The translations under genes were made by a program, and so were the position numbers. Shown here one piece after another: positions 44,085 to 53,232 of a stretch of DNA of 64,000 nucleotides. The stretch's first letter is position 1. Each line of letters begins with the position of its first letter. The DNA lies in the NCBI RefSeq assembly GCF_029887935.1, contig NZ_JARXRO010000020.1, positions 342,591-406,590 on the forward strand, read 5' to 3'. The notes under the pieces were generated by a model. That model was not told the origin of the DNA. It searched no databases and saw only the letters and a program-made list of their open reading frames with translations. The DNA is from Luteimonas kalidii (GTDB lineage Bacteria; Pseudomonadota; Gammaproteobacteria; Xanthomonadales; Xanthomonadaceae).

Positions 44085-45059
44085 ATGGGCTACGGACTGC
44101 AGATGCACCTGAAGAACTGGCTGGTCAGCGTGGCGGTAGCTGCGAGCTTGCTGGCCGGCTTCACGCCGACGGCTCGGGCTGCTCCGCTGCTGTCGAGTCA
44201 TGCGACGACGACCTATCACAGGACGGAGATCGATGGCGTCGGGATCTTCTATCGCGAAGCCGGACCGAAAGATGCGCCGACCATCGTCCTGCTGCATGGT
44301 TTTCCGACCTCGTCCCGCCAGTACGAGACGCTCATCCCGCTGCTGGCCACCCGATACCACATCATCGCGCCGGATTACCCGGGCTTCGGCCAAAGCGACG
44401 CACCCGATCCGTCCGCCTTCCCCTATACGTTCGATCATCTCGCCAAGGTGATGGATGACCTGCTGGTACGCCTGAAGGTGGAGCGCTACAGCCTGTACAT
44501 CCACGATTACGGCGCTCCGGTCGGCTTCCGGATGATGCTCGCGCATCCGGAGCGGCTGGACGCGCTCATCACGCAGAACGGCAATGCCTATCGGGAAGGC
44601 CTGGGCAGGAAGTGGCCCGGCATGGCCGAATACTGGGCCGACCCCCAAGGCCACCCGCAGGTGCTCGAGGCCTTCCTGTCGTTCGACACCACGATGCAGC
44701 GCCATACCGCCGGCACATCGCATCCGGAGCGCTACAACCCGCAAGCCTGGCTCGACGAGTTCGCGCACCTCGCCAGGCCGGGGCAACGCGCGATCCAGTC
44801 GGCGCTGCTCTACGACTACCGGACCAATGTCGCGGCCTACCCGCAGTGGCAGGCCTGGCTTCGCGAACACCAGCCGCCGACCCTCGTCGTATGGGGCGCC
44901 AACGACCCGTCCTTCATCGCCGCGGGCGGTGCTGCGTTCAAGCGGGACCTGCCTGGCGCGGAGGTCCACCTGCTCGACGCGGGCCACTTCGCGCTCGACG
45001 AGAAGACCGACGAGATCGCGCGCCTGATCCTCGATTTCATGGCACGGCATTCCGAATAA
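44085..45059 (+). CDS. Exported alpha/beta-fold hydrolase (haloalkane dehalogenase/epoxide hydrolase type)
   Basis: The 324-residue product has a signal peptide (about 7-33, LVSVAVAASLLAGFTPTARA). Its core shows HGFPTSSRQY, PDYPGFGQS, HDYGAPVGFRMML (nucleophile Asp), WGANDPSFI (acid) and GHFALDE (base). It is paralogous to the exported hydrolase at 15335-16261, with the same FYREAG, QNGNAY and DYGAPVG signatures. The two may act on different substrates in the periplasm. ATG at 44103 is an alternative start. Confidence 0.88.
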   Translation: MGYGLQMHLKNWLVSVAVAASLLAGFTPTARAAPLLSSHATTTYHRTEIDGVGIFYREAGPKDAPTIVLLHGFPTSSRQYETLIPLLATRYHIIAPDYPGFGQSDAPDPSAFPYTFDHLAKVMDDLLVRLKVERYSLYIHDYGAPVGFRMMLAHPERLDALITQNGNAYREGLGRKWPGMAEYWADPQGHPQVLEAFLSFDTTMQRHTAGTSHPERYNPQAWLDEFAHLARPGQRAIQSALLYDYRTNVAAYPQWQAWLREHQPPTLVVWGANDPSFIAAGGAAFKRDLPGAEVHLLDAGHFALDEKTDEIARLILDFMARHSE

Positions 45060-45367
45060 TATCGAGCGAACGGGCCGTTTCTTCCGGTTGGCGCGCTCTT
45101 GGGAAAGTTTTGGTCGCGCCGCCCCGCTTCCATGCGATGGTCGAGCAGACCCTCGGTCGCCCTGTGACGTCACGGCCAAGGGGACGGCCGCGGCGGGGTG
45201 CGGACGTGGACGAGGTGACCGGCTGGTTGCCTCGGTCTCCTCTGGTCCCCTGCGCCGTCGCCGACGGCCGGTGTCCGCCGCCCGGCCATGCACGCGTTGG
45301 CTCCAGTGCAGGGGATCGATGCGTGACGCGTGGCCCGGGCCGCGCGCACGCTCACGCTGGAGGCGAT
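45060..45367. other. Gene-free interval
   Basis: About 300 bases between two plus-strand genes. I see no gene or repeat; the papain-like protease promoter should be here. Confidence 0.35.
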
Positions 45368-45925
45368 ATGAAAAGGATCCTGCTGCTGTTGTGCCTGCCA
45401 CTGCTGCTCGCCGGGTGTTGCCGGCCGCCGGTCATCGGTTCGCAACCGGTCACGCTGCGGGCGCAGGACACGGGAATGTGGTGCTGGGCCGCCAGTGCAC
45501 AGATGGTGATGCAACACCTCGGCACCAACGTCAGCCAGTGCACCCAGGCCAACGACCGGTTCGGCCGCAGCGACTGCTGCAACAGCCCGGTGCCGAACGC
45601 ATGCGTCAATGGCGGCTGGCCGGAGTTCGACCGATACGGCTTCAGCTTCCAGACCACGTCCGATGCGCCACTGAGCTGGGCCGACGTGCGCAAGGAGATC
45701 CATTGCCGCAAGAAGCCGTTCGCATACAGCTGGCACTGGAACGGGGGCGGCGGCCACATGATGGTCGTGATCGGCTATGTCACGATCGATGGCGTGAATT
45801 ACGTGACCATCAACGACCCGTGGGCCCCCGGTGTCGGAGACCAGCGCGTGATCACCTACGACGCCTATGTCAGCGGCGCGGGATACACGCACTGGAACGA
45901 CTACTACAACGTCACCCGACTCTAG
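45368..45925 (+). CDS. Papain-like cysteine protease lipoprotein
   Basis: The 185-residue product has a lipobox (LLLAGC, lipidated Cys17). It is followed directly by a papain-like/C39-like protease domain: QDTGMWCWAASAQMVMQ contains the catalytic Cys39, GGGGHMMVVIGY the catalytic His130, and NDPW the Asn/Asp. Additional cysteines (CTQ, CC, NACV, IHC) suggest disulfides. This pattern matches the PF12385 papain-like group found next to secreted partners or type VI effectors. A good ribosome-binding site (GGAGGCGAT) precedes the start. The next gene follows after 9 bases. Confidence 0.88.
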   Translation: MKRILLLLCLPLLLAGCCRPPVIGSQPVTLRAQDTGMWCWAASAQMVMQHLGTNVSQCTQANDRFGRSDCCNSPVPNACVNGGWPEFDRYGFSFQTTSDAPLSWADVRKEIHCRKKPFAYSWHWNGGGGHMMVVIGYVTIDGVNYVTINDPWAPGVGDQRVITYDAYVSGAGYTHWNDYYNVTRL

Positions 45926-45934
45926 GAGCACGCC

Positions 45935-46573
45935 ATGAAACTGCTTATCCTGCTCCTCGCATGCGCCGTGATCGGCCACGCCGGAGCGCAAACCATGAGC
46001 CAGCAGCCACCCGTTGCAGATGCCCGGCTGGCCACGGAGGTCGCCGGCAAGTCCCTGTCGACGCTGTCGCAGCTGGTGACGGAACAGAACTACCGCGCGA
46101 TGGGTTTCGAATCCGCCGGAGAAGCCGCCGATGCCACGTTGGGTGCGCCGATCCCGGTGTACCTGGTCCAGCTGGACGAACTGCGCGCTTACGCGGGCGG
46201 CGATCCGGCCGCACTGCTCCGGCCGCTGCAGCAGGTGGTGTTTCCGGTGAACGTCGACGGCGCGACGCGCTCGGGCATCACGGTCGAGAACGCGGACAAG
46301 GGCTGGCAGGCGAGCGGATTCGGCAGCCCCGCCTTGACCAGAGGGCTGGTCGACGCCATCCGTGCCTCCGGCGCGGCCGAGCCGATGGCGGTGCACGTCG
46401 CTGCGCTGCGCACGTACTTCATCGGCTTCCACGCTGGCGACGGCACCCTGATGTTCGCGCCGATCCGTGACGAGCCGGAGTTCGAGTTCCGGGCCGGCGC
46501 GGCCGTTCCCGCCACCCAGGCGTTGCTCGCGCTGCGCCCGGCGGCGTTGCGGTACAACGGCCTGCCGCTCTGA
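45935..46573 (+). CDS. Secreted partner of the papain-like protease
   Basis: The 212-residue product has a signal peptide (about 1-18, ending HAGAQ) and starts nine bases after the protease stop. The mature domain opens with LSTLSQLVTEQNYRAMGFESAGEA. It has no catalytic motif, and I recognise no family. The tight spacing suggests an inhibitor, chaperone or substrate of the protease. Confidence 0.72.
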   Translation: MKLLILLLACAVIGHAGAQTMSQQPPVADARLATEVAGKSLSTLSQLVTEQNYRAMGFESAGEAADATLGAPIPVYLVQLDELRAYAGGDPAALLRPLQQVVFPVNVDGATRSGITVENADKGWQASGFGSPALTRGLVDAIRASGAAEPMAVHVAALRTYFIGFHAGDGTLMFAPIRDEPEFEFRAGAAVPATQALLALRPAALRYNGLPL

Positions 46574-46715
46574 GCGTCGTGTTCCGCCCGCCAGGCGCGA
46601 GCCTCGCACGGATGCGCGGCTTTCGCCTGCCGGGGGGCATTTGATCGCGCTCAGCAGGCAGAGTTCGCAGCCGGTCCACGTGGCGCCTGACGGGTTGCGG
46701 CATGCTCGCGCCGCC

Positions 46716-47159
46716 TCACGCGAGGCCGGGTGGACCTGAGCCTGGTCCCATCGGCGATTCGCCCGTGGATCGCGCCAAGGTGCGAAGGGCGTCCATGGCG
46801 GCTTCGGCCTGCCCGACCGGCACGAACAGATGGTCGTGGCAGACGCCGGCCACGACGTTACAGCCGATGCCGGCCTGTGCGAGTGCCTGCGAGAACGCGG
46901 CGGTCAGGCCGACGGCCGACAGGTCCGACTGGACGGTGAGGGTGATCCAGGCGGCAGTGAAGGCGACCGGCAGGTCCAGTTCCACCGAAACCTGCTCCGG
47001 GATGATGACCGAAAGGCCTTCGGGTTCGCGAATGGACGCAACCACATGGGCCGGGTCGAGCGGGAATCCGGCGGGCAGGGTGACGAACGCGTAGCGGCCT
47101 GGATCGAGTTCCGGCTGCATGTGGAGCAGCAGTTCCTTGAGGTCGGCGATCGCCTGCAT
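46716..47159 (-). CDS. ACT-domain protein
   Basis: The 147-residue protein is of the DUF2241/CASTOR-type ACT family: ADLKELLLHMQPELDPGRYAFV at the start, SVIIPEQVSVELDLPVAFTAAWITLTVQSDL in the middle, and the C-terminal ACT-like LAQAGIGCNVVAGVCHDHLFVPVGQAEAAMDAL. Such proteins are predicted amino-acid-binding regulators. AGGGAAAA precedes the ATG. Confidence 0.88.
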   Translation of the reverse strand: MQAIADLKELLLHMQPELDPGRYAFVTLPAGFPLDPAHVVASIREPEGLSVIIPEQVSVELDLPVAFTAAWITLTVQSDLSAVGLTAAFSQALAQAGIGCNVVAGVCHDHLFVPVGQAEAAMDALRTLARSTGESPMGPGSGPPGLA

Positions 47160-47645
47160 TGCTTTTCCCTTACTTGTCCCGATCCAGCAGAAGGCGTTCG
47201 ATCTCCTCGCGCTCGTCCGGCGTGCGCTGGAAGTCGGCAGGATATGCACGCAGCACATCATGCGCGCAGCCATCCGATGCTCGTCGCCCAGCAGGAAGCT
47301 CAACCCTGAGGCCTGTTTCGCTTTCGGCGAGCCTATGGCGTATCCGAGGGCCGGCACAAGCTCCACGTCCCGCTCCGGAGGGAGCACCTGGATCAGATCA
47401 GCGCCCCCGCCCCCTTCGTCGAACCGGGCGAGGACCATGTCCCTGACACCTGTTTGCCTCCCCTTGGCCCCCACTTCCGCAAGGATCGGGGGTCAAGAGT
47501 TCCCTTCACCGACCGTTAGATGTATTGATGGCCACGGTCGGCCGGCCGCGGCGGCCGGGAAGACGCGGGTCCCCGCCTGGCCGCTTTTCGCGGTGCGACG
47601 GGGAAGGGGCAGCATCCTTGCCGTTCTCGTCATGGAGCCGCACTC
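47160..47645. other. Gene-free interval
   Basis: These 486 bases lie between the ACT gene (minus) and the GGDEF-EAL gene (plus). A minus-strand reading ending at 47171 with a gene-like last 30 codons (DEREEIERLLLDRDK at the end) lacks a credible start and may be the remnant of a small gene. Nothing else is supported. Confidence 0.35.
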
Positions 47646-50318
47646 ATGCCAGCACGGGACGCAGCACAGGCGCACGGCGAGATCGGCGCAGATCAGGCCG
47701 GCGCACGCGGATGGCCGTCCAGCTCGCTTCTGTGGGCGCTGGCGTTGCTGCTGCTGGGCCTGCTGGGCACGGCGGCGATCGCGCGTCACGAGTGGGCGCA
47801 GCAGCAGCGGCGAGCCGAGTCGCTGCAGCAGGCATTGGCGAGTGCGGCGCAGTCGCGCATGCGCCAGCCGCTGCAGGGCGCGGCGATGGTGCTGCGCTCG
47901 ATGCAGACCGTGTTCCTGTCCAGCAAGGGCATGAACCAGCAGGAGTTCGCCCACTACCAGCACAACCTGCGTCCGCACGAGTTGGCGCAGGGCTACGTGC
48001 TCACCGCCTTCGCGCAGCGCCAGGCCAGCTCCGACCCTCCCGGGCCGGACGCGTATCGCTACCAGTTCGTGGCGCCGCTGGACGGAAACGAGGTCCTGCT
48101 CGGCTTCGATATCAGCCGGCAGCCGGAAAACCTGCGGGCACTGCAGCTGGCGCGCGACCGCGACCTGCCGACCGCGTCGGCACCGTTCCAGCTGCTGCAG
48201 TTCGAGGGTGGGGCGGACAGCGCGCTGGGGATCACCGTGCGCCTGCCGGTCTATTCCCACGGCACGGTTCCGCTGACGGTGGCCGAACGCCGGGCCCGCG
48301 AGATCGGCGCGCTGGCAGTCAGCCTGCGGCTGGAGCCGATGATCACCCGGGCGCTGGAGGGCCGGATCCTGGATGACATGCACGTGCAGATCCGCGATCT
48401 GGACGCGCCGCCGGGCCAGGACCTGGTCTTCGCCTCCGCGCAGCCCGATGCGGATCGCACGCAGCAGGTGCGGAAAATGGATTTCGGCGGCCGCCGCTGG
48501 GAGATGCGCCTGTGGCCACGCGGGGACACCGCCGAATGGGGGCCGCTGCGCGCGATCCTCGTCGCCGGCACCACGATCAGCGTGCTGCTGGCGCTGCTGC
48601 TGTGGTCGCAGATGACCACCCGGCAGCGTGCGGTGGAGCTGGGGCGACGGATGAGCCTGCGCTTCGGCGAAAGCGAAGCGCGCTTTCGCACCCTCAACGA
48701 GCTGCTGCCGGCGCTGGTGCTGCTGGCCAACGGCGATGGCAGCCGGATCACCTACGCCAACCAGGCGTCCCGCGAGTTGCTCGGCGATGTGGTGGGGCTG
48801 CCCCTGTGCGCGCTGTTCGCCAGCATCAGTGCCTGCGAGGACGCCATCGCCATGGCGACGGGCGGCAGTGGCTGGCGCAGCCAGGAAGCCATGCTGGCCC
48901 CGGCGGGCTTCGCCCCGTTCTGGATCAATGCGTCGCTGGCGCAGGTGGAGGTGGAGGGCGTTCCACACCTGCTGATGGTCGCCACGGATACCAGTGCGCA
49001 GCGTGCGATGACCGAGCGTCTGCATTACCAGGCCACCCACGACGAGCTGACCGGGCTGCTCAATCGTCGCGAGTTCGAGCGGCTGCTGCGCGAAGCGCTG
49101 GCCGGCCATGACGGGGCTGCGGCGCCCGTGCCGTTTGCGCTGCTGTACTTCGACCTGGACCAGTTCAAGCTGATCAACGATCTGTCCGGGCACGCGGCGG
49201 GCGACCAGTTGCTGGTGCAGCTGGTGCGGGCGATGCGCGCCGAACTCGGGCCCGGCAGCATCCTGGCCCGGCTGGGCGGAGACGAGTTCGGCGTGCTGGC
49301 GCCCGGCGTGGACCTGGCACGGGCCGAAGCGCTGGCCGAGCGCATCCGCCGCGCCATCGAGCGGCACACCTTCCGCTGGTTCGAACGCACCTACACGCTC
49401 AGCGCCAGCATCGGCCTGGTCATGGTCGAGGGCAAGGGCGACACGCTCAAGGACCTGCTGGCCTGGGCCGACAGTGCGTGCTACCAGGCCAAGGAACGCG
49501 GGCGCAACCGCGTGTGCACGTATCGCGACGATGCCGCCAGCACCCACCGCATCGGGGAGATGGAGTGGGCCAACCGCCTGCGCGGGGCGCTGGAGCAGGG
49601 GCATCTGCTGCTCGACTACCAGGAGCTGGTGGCGCTGGACCCGGCGGCGGATGCCGGGGTGCATGTGGAACTGCTGCTGCGCCTACGCGACCCTGCTGGC
49701 GGCGTGATCCTGCCCGGCGCGTTCATCGGCGCAGCCGAGCGCTACGGGCTGATGCCGGCCGTGGACCGCTGGGTGATCCGGACCGCGCTGGCCAACTTCT
49801 CGCGGCTGCATCCGGGCGGCGCGCAGCTGCACAGCTGTGCGATCAATCTGTCCGGTGCCAGCGTCGAGGACGACGGCCTGGCGGACTTCATCCTCGATGC
49901 GGTGGCCACGTTCGGGGTGCCGCCGCAGCGGCTGTGTTTCGAGATCACCGAAACGGTGGCGGTGCGCGATCTGCAGCGCGTCGCCCAGGTGATCGAGCGC
50001 CTGCGCGCGGCCGGATGCCGGATCGCGCTGGATGATTTCGGCGCCGGCATGTCCTCGTTCGGTTACCTGAAGAACCTGCCGGTGGACAGCATCAAGATCG
50101 ACGGCAGCTTCGTGCGCGACCTGGGGCGCGACCCGGTCAGCCGCATCATCGTCGATGCGGTGACCCGGATCGGCCACGAGCGCCGGCTGCAGGTGCTCGC
50201 GGAATGGGTGGAGGAGGAGAGCGTGCTGTCGGTGCTGCGCGAGCTCGGCGTGGACTATGCCCAGGGCTTCCTGCTGCATCGGCCCGAGCGGGTGGTGTTC
50301 CAGCGTGACGTTGCATGA
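47646..50318 (+). CDS. CHASE-PAS-GGDEF-EAL c-di-GMP signalling protein
   Basis: The 890-residue membrane protein has a transmembrane helix at about 28-46, a periplasmic CHASE domain (about 70-300) and a second helix (about 305-325). A PAS domain (about 345-440), a GGDEF domain (about 450-615) with an intact LGGDEFG motif, and an EAL domain (about 625-880) follow. In the EAL domain the signature reads VELLLRL rather than EALLR, but ITETVA, DDFGAG, KIDGSFV and GVDYAQGF are present, so phosphodiesterase activity is likely. It would both make and break c-di-GMP in response to an external ligand. Confidence 0.95.
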   Translation: MPARDAAQAHGEIGADQAGARGWPSSSLLWALALLLLGLLGTAAIARHEWAQQQRRAESLQQALASAAQSRMRQPLQGAAMVLRSMQTVFLSSKGMNQQEFAHYQHNLRPHELAQGYVLTAFAQRQASSDPPGPDAYRYQFVAPLDGNEVLLGFDISRQPENLRALQLARDRDLPTASAPFQLLQFEGGADSALGITVRLPVYSHGTVPLTVAERRAREIGALAVSLRLEPMITRALEGRILDDMHVQIRDLDAPPGQDLVFASAQPDADRTQQVRKMDFGGRRWEMRLWPRGDTAEWGPLRAILVAGTTISVLLALLLWSQMTTRQRAVELGRRMSLRFGESEARFRTLNELLPALVLLANGDGSRITYANQASRELLGDVVGLPLCALFASISACEDAIAMATGGSGWRSQEAMLAPAGFAPFWINASLAQVEVEGVPHLLMVATDTSAQRAMTERLHYQATHDELTGLLNRREFERLLREALAGHDGAAAPVPFALLYFDLDQFKLINDLSGHAAGDQLLVQLVRAMRAELGPGSILARLGGDEFGVLAPGVDLARAEALAERIRRAIERHTFRWFERTYTLSASIGLVMVEGKGDTLKDLLAWADSACYQAKERGRNRVCTYRDDAASTHRIGEMEWANRLRGALEQGHLLLDYQELVALDPAADAGVHVELLLRLRDPAGGVILPGAFIGAAERYGLMPAVDRWVIRTALANFSRLHPGGAQLHSCAINLSGASVEDDGLADFILDAVATFGVPPQRLCFEITETVAVRDLQRVAQVIERLRAAGCRIALDDFGAGMSSFGYLKNLPVDSIKIDGSFVRDLGRDPVSRIIVDAVTRIGHERRLQVLAEWVEEESVLSVLRELGVDYAQGFLLHRPERVVFQRDVA

Positions 50319-50368
50319 GCGCCCTATACTCGTGGGCCCGCAGACCATCCACCCCAAGGACCCGGACC

Positions 50369-50797
50369 ATGACCGATCGCAGCCGCCGAGACCTCCTCCT
50401 CGCCGCCACCGCCCTGGCGGTCGGCGCGACCGCCACCGGCGCCCGCGCGGCCGCGTCCACGCCCGCCAGCAAGGCATCGTTCCCGCCGGTCGTGCACCAC
50501 GTGTTCTTCTGGCTGAAGAATCCGGAGTCCAGCGAGGATCTCGCCGCACTGCTCGCCGGCCTGCGCACGCTGGCGGGCATCGACACCGTGCGGGGCATCC
50601 ACATCGGCGTGCCGGCGGATACCGAGCAGCGCGGCGTCGTCGACGGCAGCTACAGCGCCTCGGAGCTGCTGTTCTTCGACGACGTCGCCGGGCAGAACGC
50701 GTACCAGGTCCATCCCATCCACAAGCAGTTCGTCGCCGACTGCGAGCACCTGTGGGAGCGGGTGGTGGTGTATGACGTCAAGGCTGTCGCGCCGTAA
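50369..50797 (+). CDS. Tat-exported Dabb (stress-responsive alpha/beta barrel) domain protein
   Basis: The 142-residue product has a twin-arginine signal ([17 protein letters not shown]). It has a Dabb-type alpha/beta barrel domain (about 45-140), with [14 protein letters not shown] near the start and [24 protein letters not shown] near the end. It is 50 bases downstream of the GGDEF-EAL gene. The function of most members is unknown. AAGGA precedes the ATG. Confidence 0.88.
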   Translation: MTDRSRRDLLLAATALAVGATATGARAAASTPASKASFPPVVHHVFFWLKNPESSEDLAALLAGLRTLAGIDTVRGIHIGVPADTEQRGVVDGSYSASELLFFDDVAGQNAYQVHPIHKQFVADCEHLWERVVVYDVKAVAP

Positions 50798-50884
50798 CTC
50801 ATTCGCTCCCGGAAAGTGGCGGGTACATCCTGTGCGTCGCGCCGCGGCACGCATCCAGCGACTCAGCCTGGGGCGGTGGCTCGC

Positions 50885-50919
50885 GACGGAGGGAATTTAC
50901 TTGCTCAGTTCCCTCCGTC
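50885..50919. repeat. Inverted repeat at the left end of the accessory island
   Basis: GACGGAGGGAA and TTCCCTCCGTC form a perfect 11-bp inverted repeat with a 13-base AT-rich loop. The right arm extended by one base, TTCCCTCCGTCC (50909-50920), recurs in direct orientation at 54025-54036. GC content falls at this point. Confidence 0.75.
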
Positions 50920-51001
50920 CTCTTTAGATCTTTAAGTATGCTCTTTGTGGTCTCCATTCAGTTTTGCCGCGATTGATTGAACTGCTTCTGGGAGGCTCAC
51001 C

Positions 51002-51580
51002 GTGCCAAGCGTTTTCTTCTCCTACTCACATGCTGACGAGATCTTGCGGAATCAGCTAGAAAAGCAACTCTCCATGCTCAAACGTCAGGGCGTGATTGAA
51101 ACTTGGCATGACCGACGCATCGGCGCCGGCCAACACATTGACGCTATCATCGACCAGCACATCAACAGAGACGAAATTATTCTCTTGCTGGTCAGCCCCG
51201 ATTTCGTCGACTCTGACTATTGCTACAACATCGAGATGAAACGCGCCTTAGAGCGTCACGAAGCGGGCGAAGCAATCGTAATTCCTGTCATCCTGCGTCA
51301 TTGCGACTGGCATGACGCTCCGTTCGGAAAGCTTATGGCAACGCCACCTGACGGCAAGCCCGTTAAGGCCTGGCCAGACATCGATGAGGCTTTCCTGCAT
51401 GTGGTAAAAGCAGTGCGTGAAGCAGCGCAGCGCTGTGGTACGGCTTCTGGTCACGCGCGGAGTACCAAGATCCCACTCCCCGCCCGAGCCCACGCTCGTC
51501 TCCACAACACCTGGACCAAGATCCAGCAATCTCCGTCTTGCGAAGTCGTTTACTCAGATGGACAAGGACCGTTTTCGTGA
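51002..51580 (+). CDS. TIR-domain protein, N-terminal part of a frameshifted gene
   Basis: It starts with GTG after GGGAGG. Residues 2-139 are a bacterial TIR domain: VFFSYSHADEILRNQLEKQL, WHDRRIGAG, and LLLVSPDFVDSDYCYNIEM with the probable catalytic Glu78. Such TIR domains cleave NAD or make signalling nucleotides during phage defence. After about residue 140 the frame turns into unlike sequence and ends at 51580. The +1 frame carries a continuation (PRSSNLRL...) of the C-terminal domain usual for this TIR family. A single-base change near 51417-51485 (a CTCCCC run is there) would restore a protein of about 323 residues. A mutation, a sequencing error or programmed frameshifting could explain this. 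Confidence 0.85.
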   Translation: MPSVFFSYSHADEILRNQLEKQLSMLKRQGVIETWHDRRIGAGQHIDAIIDQHINRDEIILLLVSPDFVDSDYCYNIEMKRALERHEAGEAIVIPVILRHCDWHDAPFGKLMATPPDGKPVKAWPDIDEAFLHVVKAVREAAQRCGTASGHARSTKIPLPARAHARLHNTWTKIQQSPSCEVVYSDGQGPFS

Positions 51581-51971
51581 TGAGACGTTCGAATACATCT
51601 CGCGCTACTTCGATAATTCGCTATCAGAGCTCAGCGAACGGAACACTGGCTATGAAGGAGTGTTCCGTCGCGTTGATGCCAACAGATTCTTCGCCACCAT
51701 CTACAAGGATGGGCAAGATGTTGCGCGCGCCACCATTTACATGGGTGGCATTCTCGGCAGTGGTATTAACTACATTCAAGGCCAGACCACGACAGAGAGC
51801 TCACTCAACGAGTCCCTCACAGTAGATGCTGATGATCAGTCCCTGTATCTGACCAGCCTTGGCATGAGTTCTTTCGTACATGCGCGCGGCCAGAAGCTCT
51901 CCCAGGAGGGGGCTGCTGAACTCCTATGGGGCCTAGTGATGCAGCCACTACAACAGCGCAGCACCTGGTAG
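51558..51971 (+). CDS. C-terminal domain of the TIR protein, out of frame
   Basis: The frame can be read from 51417; the first internal ATG gives 137 residues and overlaps the TIR frame by 23 bases. No ribosome-binding site precedes this ATG. The sequence MDKDRFRDETFEYISRYFDNSLSEL, the middle ANRFFATIYKDGQDVARATIYMGG and the end EGAAELLWGLVMQPLQQR match, from memory, the domain that follows TIR in many single-chain TIR proteins. I therefore read it as the separated second half of the same gene, though it could be translated alone by reinitiation. Function unknown, probably a sensor or oligomerisation domain. Confidence 0.65.
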   Translation: MDKDRFRDETFEYISRYFDNSLSELSERNTGYEGVFRRVDANRFFATIYKDGQDVARATIYMGGILGSGINYIQGQTTTESSLNESLTVDADDQSLYLTSLGMSSFVHARGQKLSQEGAAELLWGLVMQPLQQRSTW

Positions 51972-51980
51972 GAGGTGGAA

Positions 51981-52451
51981 ATGTTGGGCGCAGAAGAGTT
52001 CTCAGTAGGAACGATTGGCGACGCAACACCGCTGGCGCTGATCCTTCCTCGCAACGAGCACGAGCCGACGGCCCTGATTGGACGTGCCACACAAGGCGAT
52101 GCTCGTGCCATCTTCTTTCTTGATGACAGGAACCTGTTCAAGTCTTTCGAGTGCGCAGGAAACAGCCATTGGACCGGGTTACAGATCCAAGGCGTGAGGA
52201 TCGAAGTTGACGAAACCAGCGCTTTTGATCCGGAACGACAATGGCCCAAAGCCGGCTGCGTACTCCGGCAGTCCACACAACTGCTCGCTGTGGCGGCAGG
52301 AAACTTCCAATCCTCACGTGGAACAGAACTTGTTCTGCTTGTAGACGATCTGGCACCAGCGTCTCATAAGGCAGCCTTCTCGCGCTGGCAGATCAGCCTT
52401 GGCCAGGGCTTCGAAAAACGGGTTTTACACAGTATTGATGCGGACAAGTAG
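51981..52451 (+). CDS. Unknown protein coupled to the TIR gene
   Basis: The 156-residue product starts nine bases after the preceding stop, with AGGAGG at the right distance; a GTG two codons earlier is an alternative. It is predicted mixed alpha/beta: ALIGRATQGDARAIFFLDDRNLFKSFECAGN, TGLQIQGVRIEVDET and TELVLLVDDLAPASHK. No family is recognised. The spacing makes it the second gene of a TIR operon and thus a candidate partner or regulator. Codon use is less GC-rich than the chromosome. Confidence 0.7.
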   Translation: MLGAEEFSVGTIGDATPLALILPRNEHEPTALIGRATQGDARAIFFLDDRNLFKSFECAGNSHWTGLQIQGVRIEVDETSAFDPERQWPKAGCVLRQSTQLLAVAAGNFQSSRGTELVLLVDDLAPASHKAAFSRWQISLGQGFEKRVLHSIDADK

Positions 52452-52491
52452 GTTTCCCTCCATTTGGGCTTTCCCTGCTCTCACCAAGAAG

Positions 52492-53229
52492 CTATCCACG
52501 AAACGCGGGCACATAGATGTATCCCTCATCCACACTTCCAAACACTTGGTCTCGCTGCCCAGCTTGGTAGAGCGCACCGATATACATGCAGATGATCGCA
52601 TCCAACATATCCTCGTTTCGCTTGAGCTCGCGCCCGACCAAATGCTGGATATGATCCGGCTCAACCTGCCTTCTAACGTCATCGGGCACATGGAGAGGCA
52701 GCAGGCTAGATGTCGCCAGGGAGCAGATAAGCCTGCCAAGTTCTATCTGTCCGACTCGCTTTTGGCCGACTGTCCCCTTCTTGTATGGCAGTCTTTCGCG
52801 CAACCCGAAGATCTCGATCAGCGCGGGATGCGGGTAGCACTCCAGCTGCCAACGCTGGCCCGTCGGGCCTAGGTGCCTGAACCCGAGTCGCTCAAGGTGG
52901 TTGGAGAGCACTACGCCGTCGGAATTAGGGTATCTGGCCAAGCTTGATGCATGGCATGAAGCCTTCCTGCCACCATACGCACACCCAAGCTCTCGCTCGC
53001 AGGCGCGCATTCCGACCTCGTTTGAGATAACGAGCGGCGCGTCAATCGCCACCCCGTGCAGGTCCGGAACACACCTCAGGGCTTCAATGACCGCGCCGAT
53101 GCCGTAGTGGTCTCCGGAAACCGAGTGGAGAATTACCGAGTTCCCTGCAATCCGACCAATCGCAAGTGCCGTCGGGTTGCGCGTACCCAGCCATGCCAAG
53201 TCCACACCGGCAATTATTCGATCGCCCAT
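52492..53229 (-). CDS. DUF429-type predicted RNase H-like nuclease
   Basis: The 245-residue protein has the RNase H-like fold: IIAGVDLAWLGTRNPTALAIG (first strand, Asp), GVAIDAPLVIS (second acidic site), and ECYPHPALIEIFGL, followed by EDMLDAIICMYIGAL with the last acidic residue. This is the DUF429 pattern, predicted nucleases or phosphatases of unknown role. It is converging on the TIR operon and lies three bases after the gene upstream (53233-53952). Confidence 0.82.
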   Translation of the reverse strand: MGDRIIAGVDLAWLGTRNPTALAIGRIAGNSVILHSVSGDHYGIGAVIEALRCVPDLHGVAIDAPLVISNEVGMRACERELGCAYGGRKASCHASSLARYPNSDGVVLSNHLERLGFRHLGPTGQRWQLECYPHPALIEIFGLRERLPYKKGTVGQKRVGQIELGRLICSLATSSLLPLHVPDDVRRQVEPDHIQHLVGRELKRNEDMLDAIICMYIGALYQAGQRDQVFGSVDEGYIYVPAFRG

Positions 53230-53232
53230 CGT

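Noticed and set aside
47171-47460. Possible minus-strand small gene ending in DEREEIERLLLDRDK
   Set aside because: The last 30 codons look coding and the stop is 12 bases before the ACT gene, but there is no usable start and the upstream part looks like a shadow frame.
47493-49664. Long minus-strand frame across the GGDEF-EAL gene
   Set aside because: Composition is that of a shadow frame, and the plus strand encodes an intact multi-domain protein.
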